A stretch of 64,000 bases of DNA, taken from contig JASMBC010000003.1 of assembly GCA_030754035.1 (NCBI GenBank), forward strand, positions 18,201-82,200, given 5' to 3'. The translations under genes and the position numbers were made by a program. Within the stretch, counting starts at the first letter, position 1, and each line of letters begins with the position of its first letter. Origin of the DNA: Arenicellales bacterium. GTDB taxonomy: Bacteria > Pseudomonadota > Gammaproteobacteria > Arenicellales > UBA868. Of the stretch, positions 1 through 8,586 are shown in pieces. The notes under the pieces were generated by a model. It saw only the letters and a program-made list of their open reading frames with translations. It had not been told where the DNA came from and did not search any database.

Positions 1-97
1 TCGAGTTGCAGCTGGTGGTGTCAAAAGACACCAGTTCCGACAGCAGCCGGCCGATCCGTTCATCCAGGGCCGACGCGGTCTGGGTAATATCTTTCAT
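1..97 (-). CDS. N-terminus of an M20 deacetylase (ArgE-like), cut by window edge
   Basis: The minus strand from an ATG at 95-97 gives 32 residues that run off the left edge. They contain the segment RIGRLLSELVSFDTTSCNS, which resembles the start of acetylornithine deacetylase and related M20 zinc amidohydrolases (helix followed by L-V-x-F-D-T-T-S). ArgE removes the acetyl group from N-acetylornithine; relatives cleave other N-acyl amino acids. The metal-binding residues lie outside the window, so the exact substrate cannot be judged. It is the last of three same-strand genes, after the amine oxidase and the PhyH gene, which could suggest catabolism of an N-substituted amine rather than arginine synthesis. 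Confidence 0.55.
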   Translation of the reverse strand, partial: MKDITQTASALDERIGRLLSELVSFDTTSCNS

Positions 98-269
98 CGC
101 GCACCAGAGTCAGTAGCCGTTGCCGATATCGGTCCGTAACGCCCTGGAAGGATAATTGCACTAGCCCCAGCCCCAACCCACGGGCAGCGGCTGTCGACAC
201 TGCTGCTGGAGGTAGTGATAGCCGCATCCGCCGTGCTCCTGCGCTCACACCGGCCGACTATCGAATAAC

Positions 270-1151
270 TCATATCCTGTTGCCCTGGCCGGCCGCTTTT
301 TGCCCCTGCAGGCCGAAAAACGAATCATCCTGGTAAGGCGCGAGAACTTCTATAGTGCCTTCGCGCAGCCGTGCCACATGGGTCGGTTCGCCAGCGACAA
401 TTCTCTGGTAGAACCTCGAGGGCACGGTCGGTGAAGTCAGGGCAAAAGCATCGGCAGCACGGTAATCGGCAATCAGCAGGCGCCGAGGCCGGTCCCGCGA
501 GGTATTGGGGCCACCGCCGTGCAGAGTCCAGATATGCATCAGGCAAACATCCCCTGCCCGCCCGCAGATACTGTCGGCACGTTGGTCAAATTCTTCGAAC
601 AATACTGGATCAGTCGAGCCGGTGAATGCTCCTTCCCGGAAGTGGCTATAACGCTCGGCTTGGGAGCCCGGAACAATGCGGGGACAACCGTTACCCTCGT
701 CCATGTCATCAAGCATGAGCAACATGGTGATGCCGTCGTCATTGGTGTGTGGATCGTAGGGGTGATCGGCGTGGTACTCAACCCGGGTCCCCGTTCCCGG
801 AAACTTGTTATTGAGTTTACAGTGATGAAACTTAACGTCGGGGCCGATCAGATCGGCCACCACTGCAGGAATCGCGCCTTCGAATAGGACCTCCTGGTAG
901 GCCGTTGCGACATCACACGGATTGGCGATCCGCCGTAGCCGCGGGTGTGCGGCACTATGGCCTTGCTCAAGATCAAAACGGGCCTTGCCATCTGGTGTGT
1001 CAAAGTCGTAATTAGCGTCGAATGCGCAGGACGCCTCTACCCATTGCTCAAGTTCGGCCAGCATATGCTTGCGGGCGGCGGCAGGTACCAGGTCGCGCAC
1101 GACCAGATAACCCTGCTTGCGAAACTGATCTATCTGTGTTGGGTTCAGCAT
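270..1151 (-). CDS. Phytanoyl-CoA dioxygenase (PhyH) family protein
   Basis: The 293-residue product has the Fe(II)/2-oxoglutarate facial triad of the PhyH family: H127-x-D129 in YHADHP and distal H211 in TLHGGGPNTS, followed by arginines around 221-224 that would hold the 2-oxoglutarate carboxylate. PhyH proteins hydroxylate lipids, amino acids or natural products in the cytoplasm, and the substrate cannot be read from sequence. Length is normal for the family. The start is supported by a strong ribosome-binding site, GGAGGAG, about 8 nt upstream. It follows the amine oxidase gene by 167 bp and precedes the M20 hydrolase, so the three may be co-transcribed. Confidence 0.85.
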   Translation of the reverse strand: MLNPTQIDQFRKQGYLVVRDLVPAAARKHMLAELEQWVEASCAFDANYDFDTPDGKARFDLEQGHSAAHPRLRRIANPCDVATAYQEVLFEGAIPAVVADLIGPDVKFHHCKLNNKFPGTGTRVEYHADHPYDPHTNDDGITMLLMLDDMDEGNGCPRIVPGSQAERYSHFREGAFTGSTDPVLFEEFDQRADSICGRAGDVCLMHIWTLHGGGPNTSRDRPRRLLIADYRAADAFALTSPTVPSRFYQRIVAGEPTHVARLREGTIEVLAPYQDDSFFGLQGQKAAGQGNRI

Positions 1152-1318
1152 GTCTCAGTTCTCCTCCGGGTTGTAGGCCCAACCATTCCATATCATGTTC
1201 TTGTTCCTCTGTTCGTCTGTGTGCTACCGCTGCCGGCAATGACATCGCTGGCGAAGGCGGCGCAACGCAACTAACCGAATAACTATGAGCCGCGACTGCC
1301 GCTGGCGCCGAGCCACCG

Positions 1319-2575
1319 TCAGTGTAACCTCGAGGTGATGCCTAGCGAAGCGGCGACCTCTATTGCGGCCCGCTCGCCGGTTATCTTGGCCCCGTGGCAG
1401 GTACAGAATTGGTTGGTTGATGTCGCCTCCCCGCAGAAGAACAACCGCTCGTTCAGCGGTCCGGCCAAGGCTGCTCGCTGGTGAAACTGCCCCGGGGCAC
1501 TGGCAGAATAGGCCCCGAGCACGTAGGGGTTACCCCGCCATGCCGACTGGCGGTCGCCCCTGACGTGCTTTGCCATATCATTGCCAAGGGCCTGGCACAG
1601 GCTGTCGATGACCGCTTGGCGGGAGGCCTCGGGCCCGGCCCGTTCGAGCCAATCGGCGTAGCGTCCAGCGACCATGCCGACCACGCAATCCTGCTGGTAG
1701 GGGCGCAGGGCCAAAGACATCGGCGGCAGTTCCCCGTGCTCAACCACAATGCGCTCGGGCAGATCATCGGCAAACAGGTGTCGGTCGATTTCCAGGCGAA
1801 TACGGTTGTAGTTACCCAGGGGCAATGCCGCGATGGCGGCCAGTTTCGATCCGGGCAGTTCCGGCATGAAGCGTATCTGCCCGGCTGCGAGCACGCCGGT
1901 GGATACCGCAACGATAATGCGGCTGGCCGTTAATGTTCCACGGACAGTCTCCACGGCAACACCCGCACCATCCCAGTGGATTTGCTGTACGGCAGTGTTC
2001 AATTGCACGGGAATACCGGCGGCCCAGCGTGTCACCAGTTCCCCATAACCATCGCTGACCGGCCAGTCTTCTTCAGTATCCTGATAGTTCAGGATATCGC
2101 CGATCGAGACCTGGTCGACCTCCGCGGACGTGTTGAGGGCAGTGAAATAATCGAGCACCGGCGTCCACGGACTGTCCCGGTCGATCGCCTCGAACACGGA
2201 TATGTCCTCGCCGCGCGACCAGGCAGCCGCCATGGCCACTTTATAATCTATTAACGCCTGCTCCAGAGTTGCAGCCTCTGCCACCGGCAACCAGCGCCCG
2301 CCCCGAACATAGCGGCCAGAAACGGCACGTTTTTGGTACCGGCAACCGAGTTGATCGGCAATAACCACGAATGGGTTGATGCTGGCCGAATGCAACCAGT
2401 GGCAGCCAAGATCAAACGGTGAGCCATCCCTCATCGTCTCGGTGTGGGCCCGGCCGCCGCTGCGACTGTCGGCCTCGAGCAGGGTGACACTGAGCCCCGC
2501 CTGCAGCAGTGAGCGGGTGGCAGCAAGTCCTGCCGCGCCGGCACCGACTACCGCCACGTCTACTTCAGCCACCAT
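1319..2575 (-). CDS. FAD-dependent amine oxidase (flavin monoamine oxidase family)
   Basis: The 418-residue protein opens with a dinucleotide-binding fold, VAVVGAGAAGLAATRSL, then an acidic strand end (LLEAD) and the RxGGRxHT-type motif SRSGGRAHTE. The C-terminus has the second FAD-contact motif, FFCGEATS, about 35 residues from the end. These are the family marks of flavin amine oxidases, which oxidise primary, secondary or polyamines to imines with release of hydrogen peroxide. No signal peptide is visible, so it is probably cytoplasmic. It is first in a minus-strand run with PhyH and M20-family genes. Substrate unknown. Confidence 0.85.
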   Translation of the reverse strand: MVAEVDVAVVGAGAAGLAATRSLLQAGLSVTLLEADSRSGGRAHTETMRDGSPFDLGCHWLHSASINPFVVIADQLGCRYQKRAVSGRYVRGGRWLPVAEAATLEQALIDYKVAMAAAWSRGEDISVFEAIDRDSPWTPVLDYFTALNTSAEVDQVSIGDILNYQDTEEDWPVSDGYGELVTRWAAGIPVQLNTAVQQIHWDGAGVAVETVRGTLTASRIIVAVSTGVLAAGQIRFMPELPGSKLAAIAALPLGNYNRIRLEIDRHLFADDLPERIVVEHGELPPMSLALRPYQQDCVVGMVAGRYADWLERAGPEASRQAVIDSLCQALGNDMAKHVRGDRQSAWRGNPYVLGAYSASAPGQFHQRAALAGPLNERLFFCGEATSTNQFCTCHGAKITGERAAIEVAASLGITSRLH

Positions 2576-2795
2576 AGCCCCCCGTGAATCCAGAGCAAAG
2601 GCGACAGTTTACATCGCGTTAACTACTACGGTCCTGCGCCGCAGCGCACACGGCTTCCCTTGCGCCGGCCTGACTCTGGCGAGGCGACGGGTCGCAGCGC
2701 TGGACAAAGGCCTCGGCCAGATCTAACCTGACACCGGGCAAGGTAAATCAATCAGCGACAAATCCTGGAGCCTGAATTTTCCGGCTCTATTTCAA

Positions 2796-4808
2796 GTGAA
2801 AAAAATACTCTACTTAATATTCAGCCTCAGCGTAACTGCTGGCGTCTTCTATTATCTGCTTTCCGAGATCTCGATTAGCGACGTCCTCAAACTTATCTCC
2901 AACGTAGACCGACATGGATTATTGTTGTTTGTTACCTGTTCCCTGGCAATGAGCTTTTTTATTACCTGGCGCTACAAATTACTGATTTCAGTTTCCGGTT
3001 TTAGCCCCAGTCCTGTTCTGCTTTTTCTCGTAGTTTTAGTCCGCAACTTGTTTGCCGACTTATTACCGGCCCGGATCGGCACCTTCGTCTATATTTATAT
3101 CGTTAATTCCAGGCTGGGCGTAGCCCTAAGCGCCGCAACCTCAAGTTTTGTACTAGCGACCCTGTTGGACATACTGGCGTTGATGATATTGCTGATTGTG
3201 CTGGTCGGCGTAGGGTTTGATGCGTTGCCTCCCGCTTATCTTCTTGCATTTGCCATTTTGATCGGCGGGATCATCTGGGTTGTGATCTACAACCTGCCCA
3301 GGTTACTTAACTGGCTGGTTCAGATATTGCCGAAGTCTCCCACGATGGAGAAATTAACAGTTCTGTTCAGTTCTATTGAGCGTGAGGTGACGGCTTCGAG
3401 ACAGGCTGGAGTTTTTACCCGTCTGATAGCGCTATCACTGCTCGTCCGAATAACCAAGTATGCCGCTCTTTACTTCTTTTTATACGCCCTGCTTCGACCA
3501 CTGGCATATACTTTCTCAGACCTGAATGTAAGCAAGGTGCTGGTCGGCCTGGTTGCGGCGGAATCTTCGGCAAGTCTCCCGGTATCCGGTATCGCCGGGT
3601 TTGGCGCCTACGAGGGAGTTTGGGCGTTCACTTTTGAATTTTTGGGATTTCCAGAAAAAATTGCCCAGTTGACTGCAATATCACACCACCTGTTCACCCA
3701 GTTGTATGGTTACAGCATTGGGGCACTGGCTCTTATGCTACTGCTGCTGCCTATTGCCAGCCGCGCCCGCGTAACCAGTGTGGCCAACTACAATGAAAGG
3801 GCGAGTTCTTTTTACTTGAAGGTCTCACTCAGCGTCGTGCTTCTGGCGCTCGTCTTAGCCGCTTTCCTGGGTAGCCTGCCAGCACAATCCGGCGCAAAGT
3901 CGCTCGATAATCATAACCCGGTTCTGCTATCCAAAAAAGAAAAGGCGGCGCTCGAAAATCTAGGCAGCAAACTACCCAGGCGGATACTTTTTGACTCCAA
4001 CCGCTCCGGGACTTTTGGCATTTACAGCATCAGAGTTGATGGCACTGAATTAATGACACTGGCAGACGGAAAACAGCACGAAATGTATCCAAGCGTATCG
4101 CCAGATGGCCGGTGGATCGTTTATGCCTCGGCCCGCTCTACCGCCCGCCATGCGCCAGCGGAAATCTGGATTATGGATATCAACGGTAACGGCAACAGAC
4201 TGGTCGCGGCGGATGGAACCTTCCCCAGTTTCAGCAGTACTGGCAATTCTATTTATTTTGAGCGCGATAGAAGCAAGGTAATGAGCGTCAAACTAGATGG
4301 CTCACAGATGAAAGAGATTTATCCCGCAAATACCAAACCGTTCAGAAACCATGCCGTGGTCAAGCCGCGCATCTCCCCGGACGGCACCATGGTTGCGTTT
4401 ACCTCCGATAGACGCGGACGCTGGAACGCCTGGTACGATCGTCTTGACGGCAGTTCCCCGGTGCACATAAGCAAAGGCTGCGAACCCAACTGGCACCCCA
4501 ATGGGAAAGAACTGGTTCTGGTGTTATCTCGTGCCAAAAATGCCAAAGCGAAGTCCGGCCTCTTTGACTACCATTTGGCCAGTAAAGCTATTTCGGTATC
4601 ACAGGATGACGGCCCGCCTTTTGGTCATGAATATTTTCCTGCACTAAGTAGTAACGGAAAGTTTCTGTTGTATAGTGCAGCGCCGGCTGATCAACATGAT
4701 CATTTCAGCGCTAACTATCAGATATACCTTAAGGATCTCGAATCAGGCACTACGACCCGGGTAACTTTCGACAACCATACTAATCGTTGGCCGACCCTGC
4801 TGCCTTAA
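2796..4808 (+). CDS. Flippase-like membrane domain fused to TolB-type beta-propeller
   Basis: The start is a GTG at 2796. Residues 1 to about 330 form a polytopic membrane domain with the layout of the lysylphosphatidylglycerol-synthase TM / UPF0104 family (long hydrophobic helices, LVRNLFADLLPARIGTF, and LPVSGIAGFGAYEG). A further helix near 340-360 is followed by about 300 polar residues with PD40/TolB repeats: ILFDSNRSGTFGIYSI, YPSVSPDGRWIVYAS, PRISPDGTMVAFTSDR, PNWHPNGKELVLV. UPF0104 proteins are usually 300-350 residues without such a domain. The second half probably lies outside the membrane, since TolB-type propellers are periplasmic or secreted; that side is inferred. The gene looks AT-richer than its neighbours and stands alone. 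The repeats could bind a glycan or a lipid-linked sugar, but this is only a guess. Confidence 0.75.
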   Translation: MKKILYLIFSLSVTAGVFYYLLSEISISDVLKLISNVDRHGLLLFVTCSLAMSFFITWRYKLLISVSGFSPSPVLLFLVVLVRNLFADLLPARIGTFVYIYIVNSRLGVALSAATSSFVLATLLDILALMILLIVLVGVGFDALPPAYLLAFAILIGGIIWVVIYNLPRLLNWLVQILPKSPTMEKLTVLFSSIEREVTASRQAGVFTRLIALSLLVRITKYAALYFFLYALLRPLAYTFSDLNVSKVLVGLVAAESSASLPVSGIAGFGAYEGVWAFTFEFLGFPEKIAQLTAISHHLFTQLYGYSIGALALMLLLLPIASRARVTSVANYNERASSFYLKVSLSVVLLALVLAAFLGSLPAQSGAKSLDNHNPVLLSKKEKAALENLGSKLPRRILFDSNRSGTFGIYSIRVDGTELMTLADGKQHEMYPSVSPDGRWIVYASARSTARHAPAEIWIMDINGNGNRLVAADGTFPSFSSTGNSIYFERDRSKVMSVKLDGSQMKEIYPANTKPFRNHAVVKPRISPDGTMVAFTSDRRGRWNAWYDRLDGSSPVHISKGCEPNWHPNGKELVLVLSRAKNAKAKSGLFDYHLASKAISVSQDDGPPFGHEYFPALSSNGKFLLYSAAPADQHDHFSANYQIYLKDLESGTTTRVTFDNHTNRWPTLLP

Positions 4809-4837
4809 CCTGCCCAAAGACAACAATTTAACCGGCG

Positions 4838-5422
4838 TCAGCCGGCAAGATCCTGCACCAGTGCCGCGCACACGGCATCGCTTAGAGCGGCCTCGTATCG
4901 ATAAGCCGCGTGATCGACACCAAAACGCAGATTCGTACCTGCCTTAAGTGCGGTAATCGCCTCCAGGGTGAGTTCGAAGCGCAGAAAGTGCACCGACGAG
5001 GTCTTCTCGAGCGTTTCCCGCTCAAGGTCTTCATTAGCGATCGGCGCCACCCGGCCCAGTTCGCCAATCTGCAGCCACAGCGCTCTTTCGATACCGATCA
5101 AGCGCGTCAGCGCCACTTTTCGTTCTTCAGCATCCGGGTACTCGATCATGCAGGTGGCTTTTAGGTTACTGCCATCGGGGATCAAGGGGTTGTAGGCGTC
5201 GAGCTCCTGCTGGATTTGCTCCGGCGCAAAAATCCGTTCGATTCTGAGCATCTCCTGCACCTGATATTGCATGGTCAGTGCATCTTCAAAGTACAGTGTG
5301 ATATTAGGCCCGATCGGTACCCGCCGACTGACCTTGTGCGCCGTCACCCGCGAACGGAATGACTCGCGCTCGGCCGCGTACTGCTCGAGCGTTAAAAGAT
5401 CATCACGAGTCAGTTTTTTCAT
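4838..5422 (-). CDS. DUF3501 family protein
   Basis: The 194-residue protein matches what I recall of DUF3501, with the central segment RRVPIGPNITLYFEDALT and MQYQVQEMLRIERIF. The family has no assigned activity, but it is known to occur with rubrerythrin and heterodisulfide-reductase-like Fe-S proteins, as here. It is last in the minus-strand operon after the CCG-domain protein, 14 bp apart. No membrane segment or metal motif stands out. The context points to a role in peroxide or redox stress, which is inference from neighbours. Confidence 0.8.
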   Translation of the reverse strand: MKKLTRDDLLTLEQYAAERESFRSRVTAHKVSRRVPIGPNITLYFEDALTMQYQVQEMLRIERIFAPEQIQQELDAYNPLIPDGSNLKATCMIEYPDAEERKVALTRLIGIERALWLQIGELGRVAPIANEDLERETLEKTSSVHFLRFELTLEAITALKAGTNLRFGVDHAAYRYEAALSDAVCAALVQDLAG

Positions 5423-5436
5423 TTTTCCTCGATGAA

Positions 5437-6774
5437 TCAGATACCGTAAGCGGCGCGCAGCAGACTGACCGGGTGGGCCGGGGTACTGCCATCACCCAGA
5501 CCGTTAGCCAGGTGATGGCCCGCGATCGGGCAGTCACTGCCGTAATGATCTGGGCGGGCTTGTTCGATACGCTCGACCACCGGCCGGCCAATTTTCATTG
5601 CCTTGTCGAAAGTCTCAAGCTTAACCCCGTAAGTGCCATCGTGGCCCGAACAGCGCTCGATAACGGTGACTTCTGTTTGTGGCACCAGCGACAACAGGTC
5701 ACGGGTCTTGCGGCCGATGTTCTGCGCCCGCTGATGACAGGCTACATGGTAGGCCACCTTGCCAAGACTTTGCACAAATTCGATCTTGAGTTTTCCTTCT
5801 TTGTGACGGGCCAGCAGGTATTCGAAGGGGTCAAAAAATGCCGCCGCCACTTTCTTGACCTGCTCGTCGCCGGCAAAGAGCAGCGGCAGTTGTTGCTTGA
5901 ACAGCAGCACGCACGAAGGCACCAGCGCCAGGATATCCCAGCCGTCATCGACCAGGCGCGCCAGTTGCGGGATGTTCTGCTCTTTGGCCCGGGCAACTGA
6001 CTCGAGGTCCCCCAGTTCGAGCCGGGGCATACCGCAGCAGCGCTCCTGCTGGGGCACGGTGACTGGAATACCGTTGTGCTCGAGCACTGCAACCAGGTCT
6101 TCCCCGAGACCTGGTTCGTTGCGGTTGGCGTAACAGGTGGCGAACAGGGCGACCTTGCCGCGACTGCGCACGCCGGCCACGGCAACAGCTGGATCAAGGC
6201 CCCTCGGGCCAGCCAGGCGCCGGCGCAAAGGCCGGGATTGGTAACAGGGCAAGCGGGCGCCGGCATGGATACCCGCGACTTTTTCCAGCGCCTTGCGCAG
6301 CGGCCCGGAGCGGCTGGCCGCGTTGACCAGCACGGAGATGCCCGGGATACCAGCCACTGTGCCGACCAGGTCGGTGCTGGCCAGCAATTTGTCCCGCGTC
6401 CGGGCGCCGTGTTCCTTAAAACGCGCCGCCTTGGCCCGCAGCATCAATTGGGGAAAGTCGATATTCCACTCGTGCGGCGGCACGTACGGGCACTTGCTCA
6501 TGTAGCACAGGTCGCACAGATAACACTGGTCGACTACTTTCCAGTAATCTTTTTTGGCAACTCCGTCTACCTCCAGGGTCTCGGAGTTATCGGCCAGGTC
6601 AAACAGCGTGGGAAAACTGTCGCACAGCGACAGGCAACGCCGGCAACCGTGACAGTGGCCGAAAACGCGCTCGAGCTCGGCGTAAAGCTTGGCCCCGTCA
6701 TAGAAGTCCGGGTTGCGCCAGTCAAGCGGCTGCCGGGTGGGCGCCTCCAGGCTGCCTTCGCGCTGCACGCTCAT
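5437..6774 (-). CDS. Heterodisulfide reductase-like Fe-S protein (4Fe-4S plus CCG domains)
   Basis: The N-terminal part has two 4Fe-4S motifs, [15 protein letters not shown] and [16 protein letters not shown]. The C-terminal half has two CCG-type domains as in HdrB/GlpC: one with CCGMPRLE, and a second ending CSGHDGTYG, where the usual second Cys is Ser. CCG cysteines bind a catalytic or electron-transferring cluster, so the second site may be altered. I chose the ATG at 6774 (MSVQREGS). An upstream TTG at 6834 is in frame, but the intervening codons run through a perfect hairpin, and it would overlap the rubrerythrin stop. The likely role is shuttling electrons to rubrerythrin or DUF3501. 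Confidence 0.8.
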   Translation of the reverse strand: MSVQREGSLEAPTRQPLDWRNPDFYDGAKLYAELERVFGHCHGCRRCLSLCDSFPTLFDLADNSETLEVDGVAKKDYWKVVDQCYLCDLCYMSKCPYVPPHEWNIDFPQLMLRAKAARFKEHGARTRDKLLASTDLVGTVAGIPGISVLVNAASRSGPLRKALEKVAGIHAGARLPCYQSRPLRRRLAGPRGLDPAVAVAGVRSRGKVALFATCYANRNEPGLGEDLVAVLEHNGIPVTVPQQERCCGMPRLELGDLESVARAKEQNIPQLARLVDDGWDILALVPSCVLLFKQQLPLLFAGDEQVKKVAAAFFDPFEYLLARHKEGKLKIEFVQSLGKVAYHVACHQRAQNIGRKTRDLLSLVPQTEVTVIERCSGHDGTYGVKLETFDKAMKIGRPVVERIEQARPDHYGSDCPIAGHHLANGLGDGSTPAHPVSLLRAAYGI

Positions 6775-6798
6775 CGATCGGTTCCCGACAACAGCATA

Positions 6799-6821
6799 GG
6801 GAGGCGGCCAGGCCGCCTCCC
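6799..6821 (-). terminator. Intercistronic hairpin after rubrerythrin
   Basis: GGGAGGCGGCC, one base, then its exact complement form a perfect 11-bp inverted repeat between the rubrerythrin stop and the downstream Fe-S gene. There is no T-run, so it is more likely an mRNA-stability or partial-termination element than a full terminator. It would leave rubrerythrin mRNA in excess over the rest of the operon. Confidence 0.6.
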
Positions 6822-6830
6822 GCTCAACGA

Positions 6831-7250
6831 TCAATCATCCAGCGTATCCAGGGCCTTCTGGAAACGGTTGGCGTGGGAGCGCTCGGCCTTGGCCAGAGTT
6901 TCGAACCAATCGGCGATCTCATCAAAACCCTCTTCCCGGGCAGTTTTGGTCATGCCCGGGTACATGTCGGTGTACTCGTGGGTCTCACCGGCAACGGCGG
7001 CTTTTAAGTTATCGGCGGTGGCGCCAATCGGCAGGCCGGTGGCCGGGTCGCCAGTTTGCTCGAGGTACTCGAGGTGGCCGTGGGCATGGCCGGTCTCGCC
7101 CTCGGCAGTAGAGCGGAAAACGGCAGCAACGTCGTTATAGCCCTCGACATCGGCTTTGGCGGCAAAGTACAGGTAACGGCGGTTGGCCTGGGACTCACCG
7201 GCAAACGCATCTTTTAAGTTCTGTTCGGTCTGGGTGTTTTTAAGTGACAT
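6831..7250 (-). CDS. Rubrerythrin lacking the rubredoxin domain
   Basis: The 139-residue diiron protein has the four-helix ligand set: E19 ([12 protein letters not shown]), E51-x2-H54, E88 ([12 protein letters not shown]) and E122-x2-H125 ([10 protein letters not shown]). Rubrerythrins reduce hydrogen peroxide to water. Classical ones carry a C-terminal rubredoxin that feeds electrons; here the protein stops after the diiron domain, so a partner must supply them, plausibly the CCG protein next door. The start is the ATG at 7250, preceded by GGAGG; longer in-frame N-termini have no good ribosome site. First gene of the operon, divergent from oxyR. Confidence 0.9.
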   Translation of the reverse strand: MSLKNTQTEQNLKDAFAGESQANRRYLYFAAKADVEGYNDVAAVFRSTAEGETGHAHGHLEYLEQTGDPATGLPIGATADNLKAAVAGETHEYTDMYPGMTKTAREEGFDEIADWFETLAKAERSHANRFQKALDTLDD

Positions 7251-7288
7251 GGTCTCCTCCATGGGGTAATTGGTGATTTGAGGGCACG

Positions 7289-7310
7289 GCGCCGGCTGCA
7301 CGACCGGCGC
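7289..7310 (-). promoter_or_regulatory. Hairpin at the 5' end of the rubrerythrin mRNA
   Basis: GCGCCGG (7289-7295) and its complement at 7304-7310 form a perfect 7-bp stem with an 8-nt loop. The predicted transcription start is near 7313, so the stem would cap the transcript and could protect it from 5' decay. Confidence 0.45.
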
Positions 7311-7319
7311 ACAAGGGTT

Positions 7320-7348
7320 ACTGTAGGTGGAAACAAATAATATGTATA
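7320..7348 (-). promoter_or_regulatory. Predicted rubrerythrin operon promoter
   Basis: On the minus strand, a -35-like TATACA (7343-7348) and a -10-like TACAGT (7320-7325) are separated by 17 bp. Both are 4/6 matches, as expected for an activator-dependent promoter. The OxyR-like operator abuts the -35 on its upstream side. Confidence 0.45.
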
Positions 7349-7385
7349 ATCGTTTATTAATATTATTTTAATAGTTTTTTCCTAT
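7349..7385. promoter_or_regulatory. OxyR operator-like site between oxyR and rubrerythrin
   Basis: The site reads ATCG-N7-ATAT-N7-ATAG-N7-CTAT, four half-site tetrads in the exact spacing of the OxyR consensus ATAG-N7-CTAT-N7-ATAG-N7-CTAT. The oxyR-proximal pair is a perfect match, and 14 of 16 tetrad bases fit overall. It ends 9 bp before the oxyR ATG (repressing geometry) and touches the predicted rubrerythrin -35 (activating geometry). Confidence 0.65.
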
Positions 7386-7393
7386 TATTGATT

Positions 7394-8320
7394 ATGAACG
7401 TGCGTGACCTCAAATACCTGGTGGCAGTGAGCGAAACCCTGCACTTCGGCCGTGCCGCCAGCCGCTGTTTCGTCAGCCAGCCGACCCTGTCCGGCCAGAT
7501 CCATAAACTGGAACAGGAGCTGGGGGTTACGCTGTTCGAGCGCACCAACCGCAGCGTCAACATCACGCCGGTGGGAGAGCACATCACCGCCTACGCCCGC
7601 CAGGTGCTCGAGCAAGTGGCAGCCATTCACACCCTGGCACAGGGGCACAAGGACCCCCTCGCCGGACCCTTGCGCGTGGGTGCCATCCACACTCTTAGCC
7701 CTTATCTGCTGCCGCTGTTCCTGACCGAGTTGCGCGAACGCCACCCGGAACTGTCGCTGGAACTGACCGAGGCGACCACCGACCAGCTGCTGGGGGGCCT
7801 GCGCGATCACAGCCTGGATGCCGCCTTGCTGGCCACACCGCCGGACCGCGACGACCTCGAGGCCATGGCGCTGTTCGCGGAGCCGTTCTGGCTGGCGCAC
7901 CCGCGTGACCATGCACTTTATACCCAGGACGACATTACCCTCAAGGACCTCAAGGGACTGGACGTGCTGCTGCTGTCGCAGGAGCACTGCCTGTCGGAGC
8001 AGGTGATGGCGGCCTGCCGCTTGACCGAGCGCCCCGACACCGGTCCGATCGCGGGCCTCAAGGCCTCGAGCCTGGAAACGCTGGTGCAACTGGTCGGCAT
8101 GGGCCTGGGTGTCACCCTGGTACCGGCACTGTCGGTCCACGCCGGGCGCCTTGCCACCGATCGGGTCATCCTGCGCCAGATACACATCCCGGGCGCAACC
8201 CGCCAGGTACGCCTGGTCTATCGGGCCAGCTTTCCACGCCAGCCGGCGCTCACGCTGTTTGCCGACATCATCCAGAAGGTGTTGCCAAATACCGTCAAAC
8301 TGGTTGCACTAAACGGCTAA
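7394..8320 (+). CDS. oxyR: LysR-family peroxide sensor OxyR
   Basis: The N-terminal winged helix-turn-helix, MNVRDLKYLVAVSETLHFGR to FERTNRSV, is typical of LysR regulators. The regulatory domain has HCLSEQVMAAC followed by KASSLETLVQLVGMGLGVTL, which matches the OxyR redox loop. Counted from the ATG at 7394, the cysteines are 199 and 208, the same numbers as the E. coli disulfide pair oxidised by hydrogen peroxide. A TTG at 7388 is an alternative start. Total length of 308 residues is normal. It is divergent from rubrerythrin with a matching operator between them, so autorepression and peroxide-dependent activation of the operon are expected. Confidence 0.92.
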   Translation: MNVRDLKYLVAVSETLHFGRAASRCFVSQPTLSGQIHKLEQELGVTLFERTNRSVNITPVGEHITAYARQVLEQVAAIHTLAQGHKDPLAGPLRVGAIHTLSPYLLPLFLTELRERHPELSLELTEATTDQLLGGLRDHSLDAALLATPPDRDDLEAMALFAEPFWLAHPRDHALYTQDDITLKDLKGLDVLLLSQEHCLSEQVMAACRLTERPDTGPIAGLKASSLETLVQLVGMGLGVTLVPALSVHAGRLATDRVILRQIHIPGATRQVRLVYRASFPRQPALTLFADIIQKVLPNTVKLVALNG

Positions 8321-8471
8321 CTCTTACCTAACACTGATTGAAACCGTTTGCTCATGGCTGCGGCTGGGCGGCTTCCCCTTCGGGATTCCTACAAAAAATC
8401 TATCCCCCTTGTATGGGTTTTTCTATAAGCCGAAGACTTACGGATTTGGGTCAGCGGGGTGTTGGCAGCAA

Positions 8472-8543
8472 CTGACCTGACGCCCCCACCAAATCCTCTG
8501 CTCTGGTTGCTTCTCGGTAACAGCAATTAAGATAGCGGTATGA
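8472..8543 (+). repeat. Cassette-region repeat, copy A
   Basis: It contains CCCCCACCAAATCCTCTGCT, then TTGCTTCTCGGTAACAG and GATAGCGGTATGA. It is near-identical to copy B and lies about 45 bp before the GNAT gene. The 266-bp gap after oxyR (8321-8586) holds this and nothing else I can name. Confidence 0.8.
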
Positions 8544-8586
8544 AACTATTCAAAACTAACCGAAAAAATACCAACAAATATATCCC

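Noticed and set aside
4832..4845. CCGGC/GCCGG stem after the flippase-propeller gene
   Set aside because: Only 5 bp with no T-run and it overlaps the stop region of the convergent DUF3501 gene; too weak to call a terminator.
6775..6834. Longer start (TTG 6834) for the Fe-S protein
   Set aside because: It would code through a perfect hairpin and overlap the rubrerythrin stop; the ATG at 6774 is simpler.
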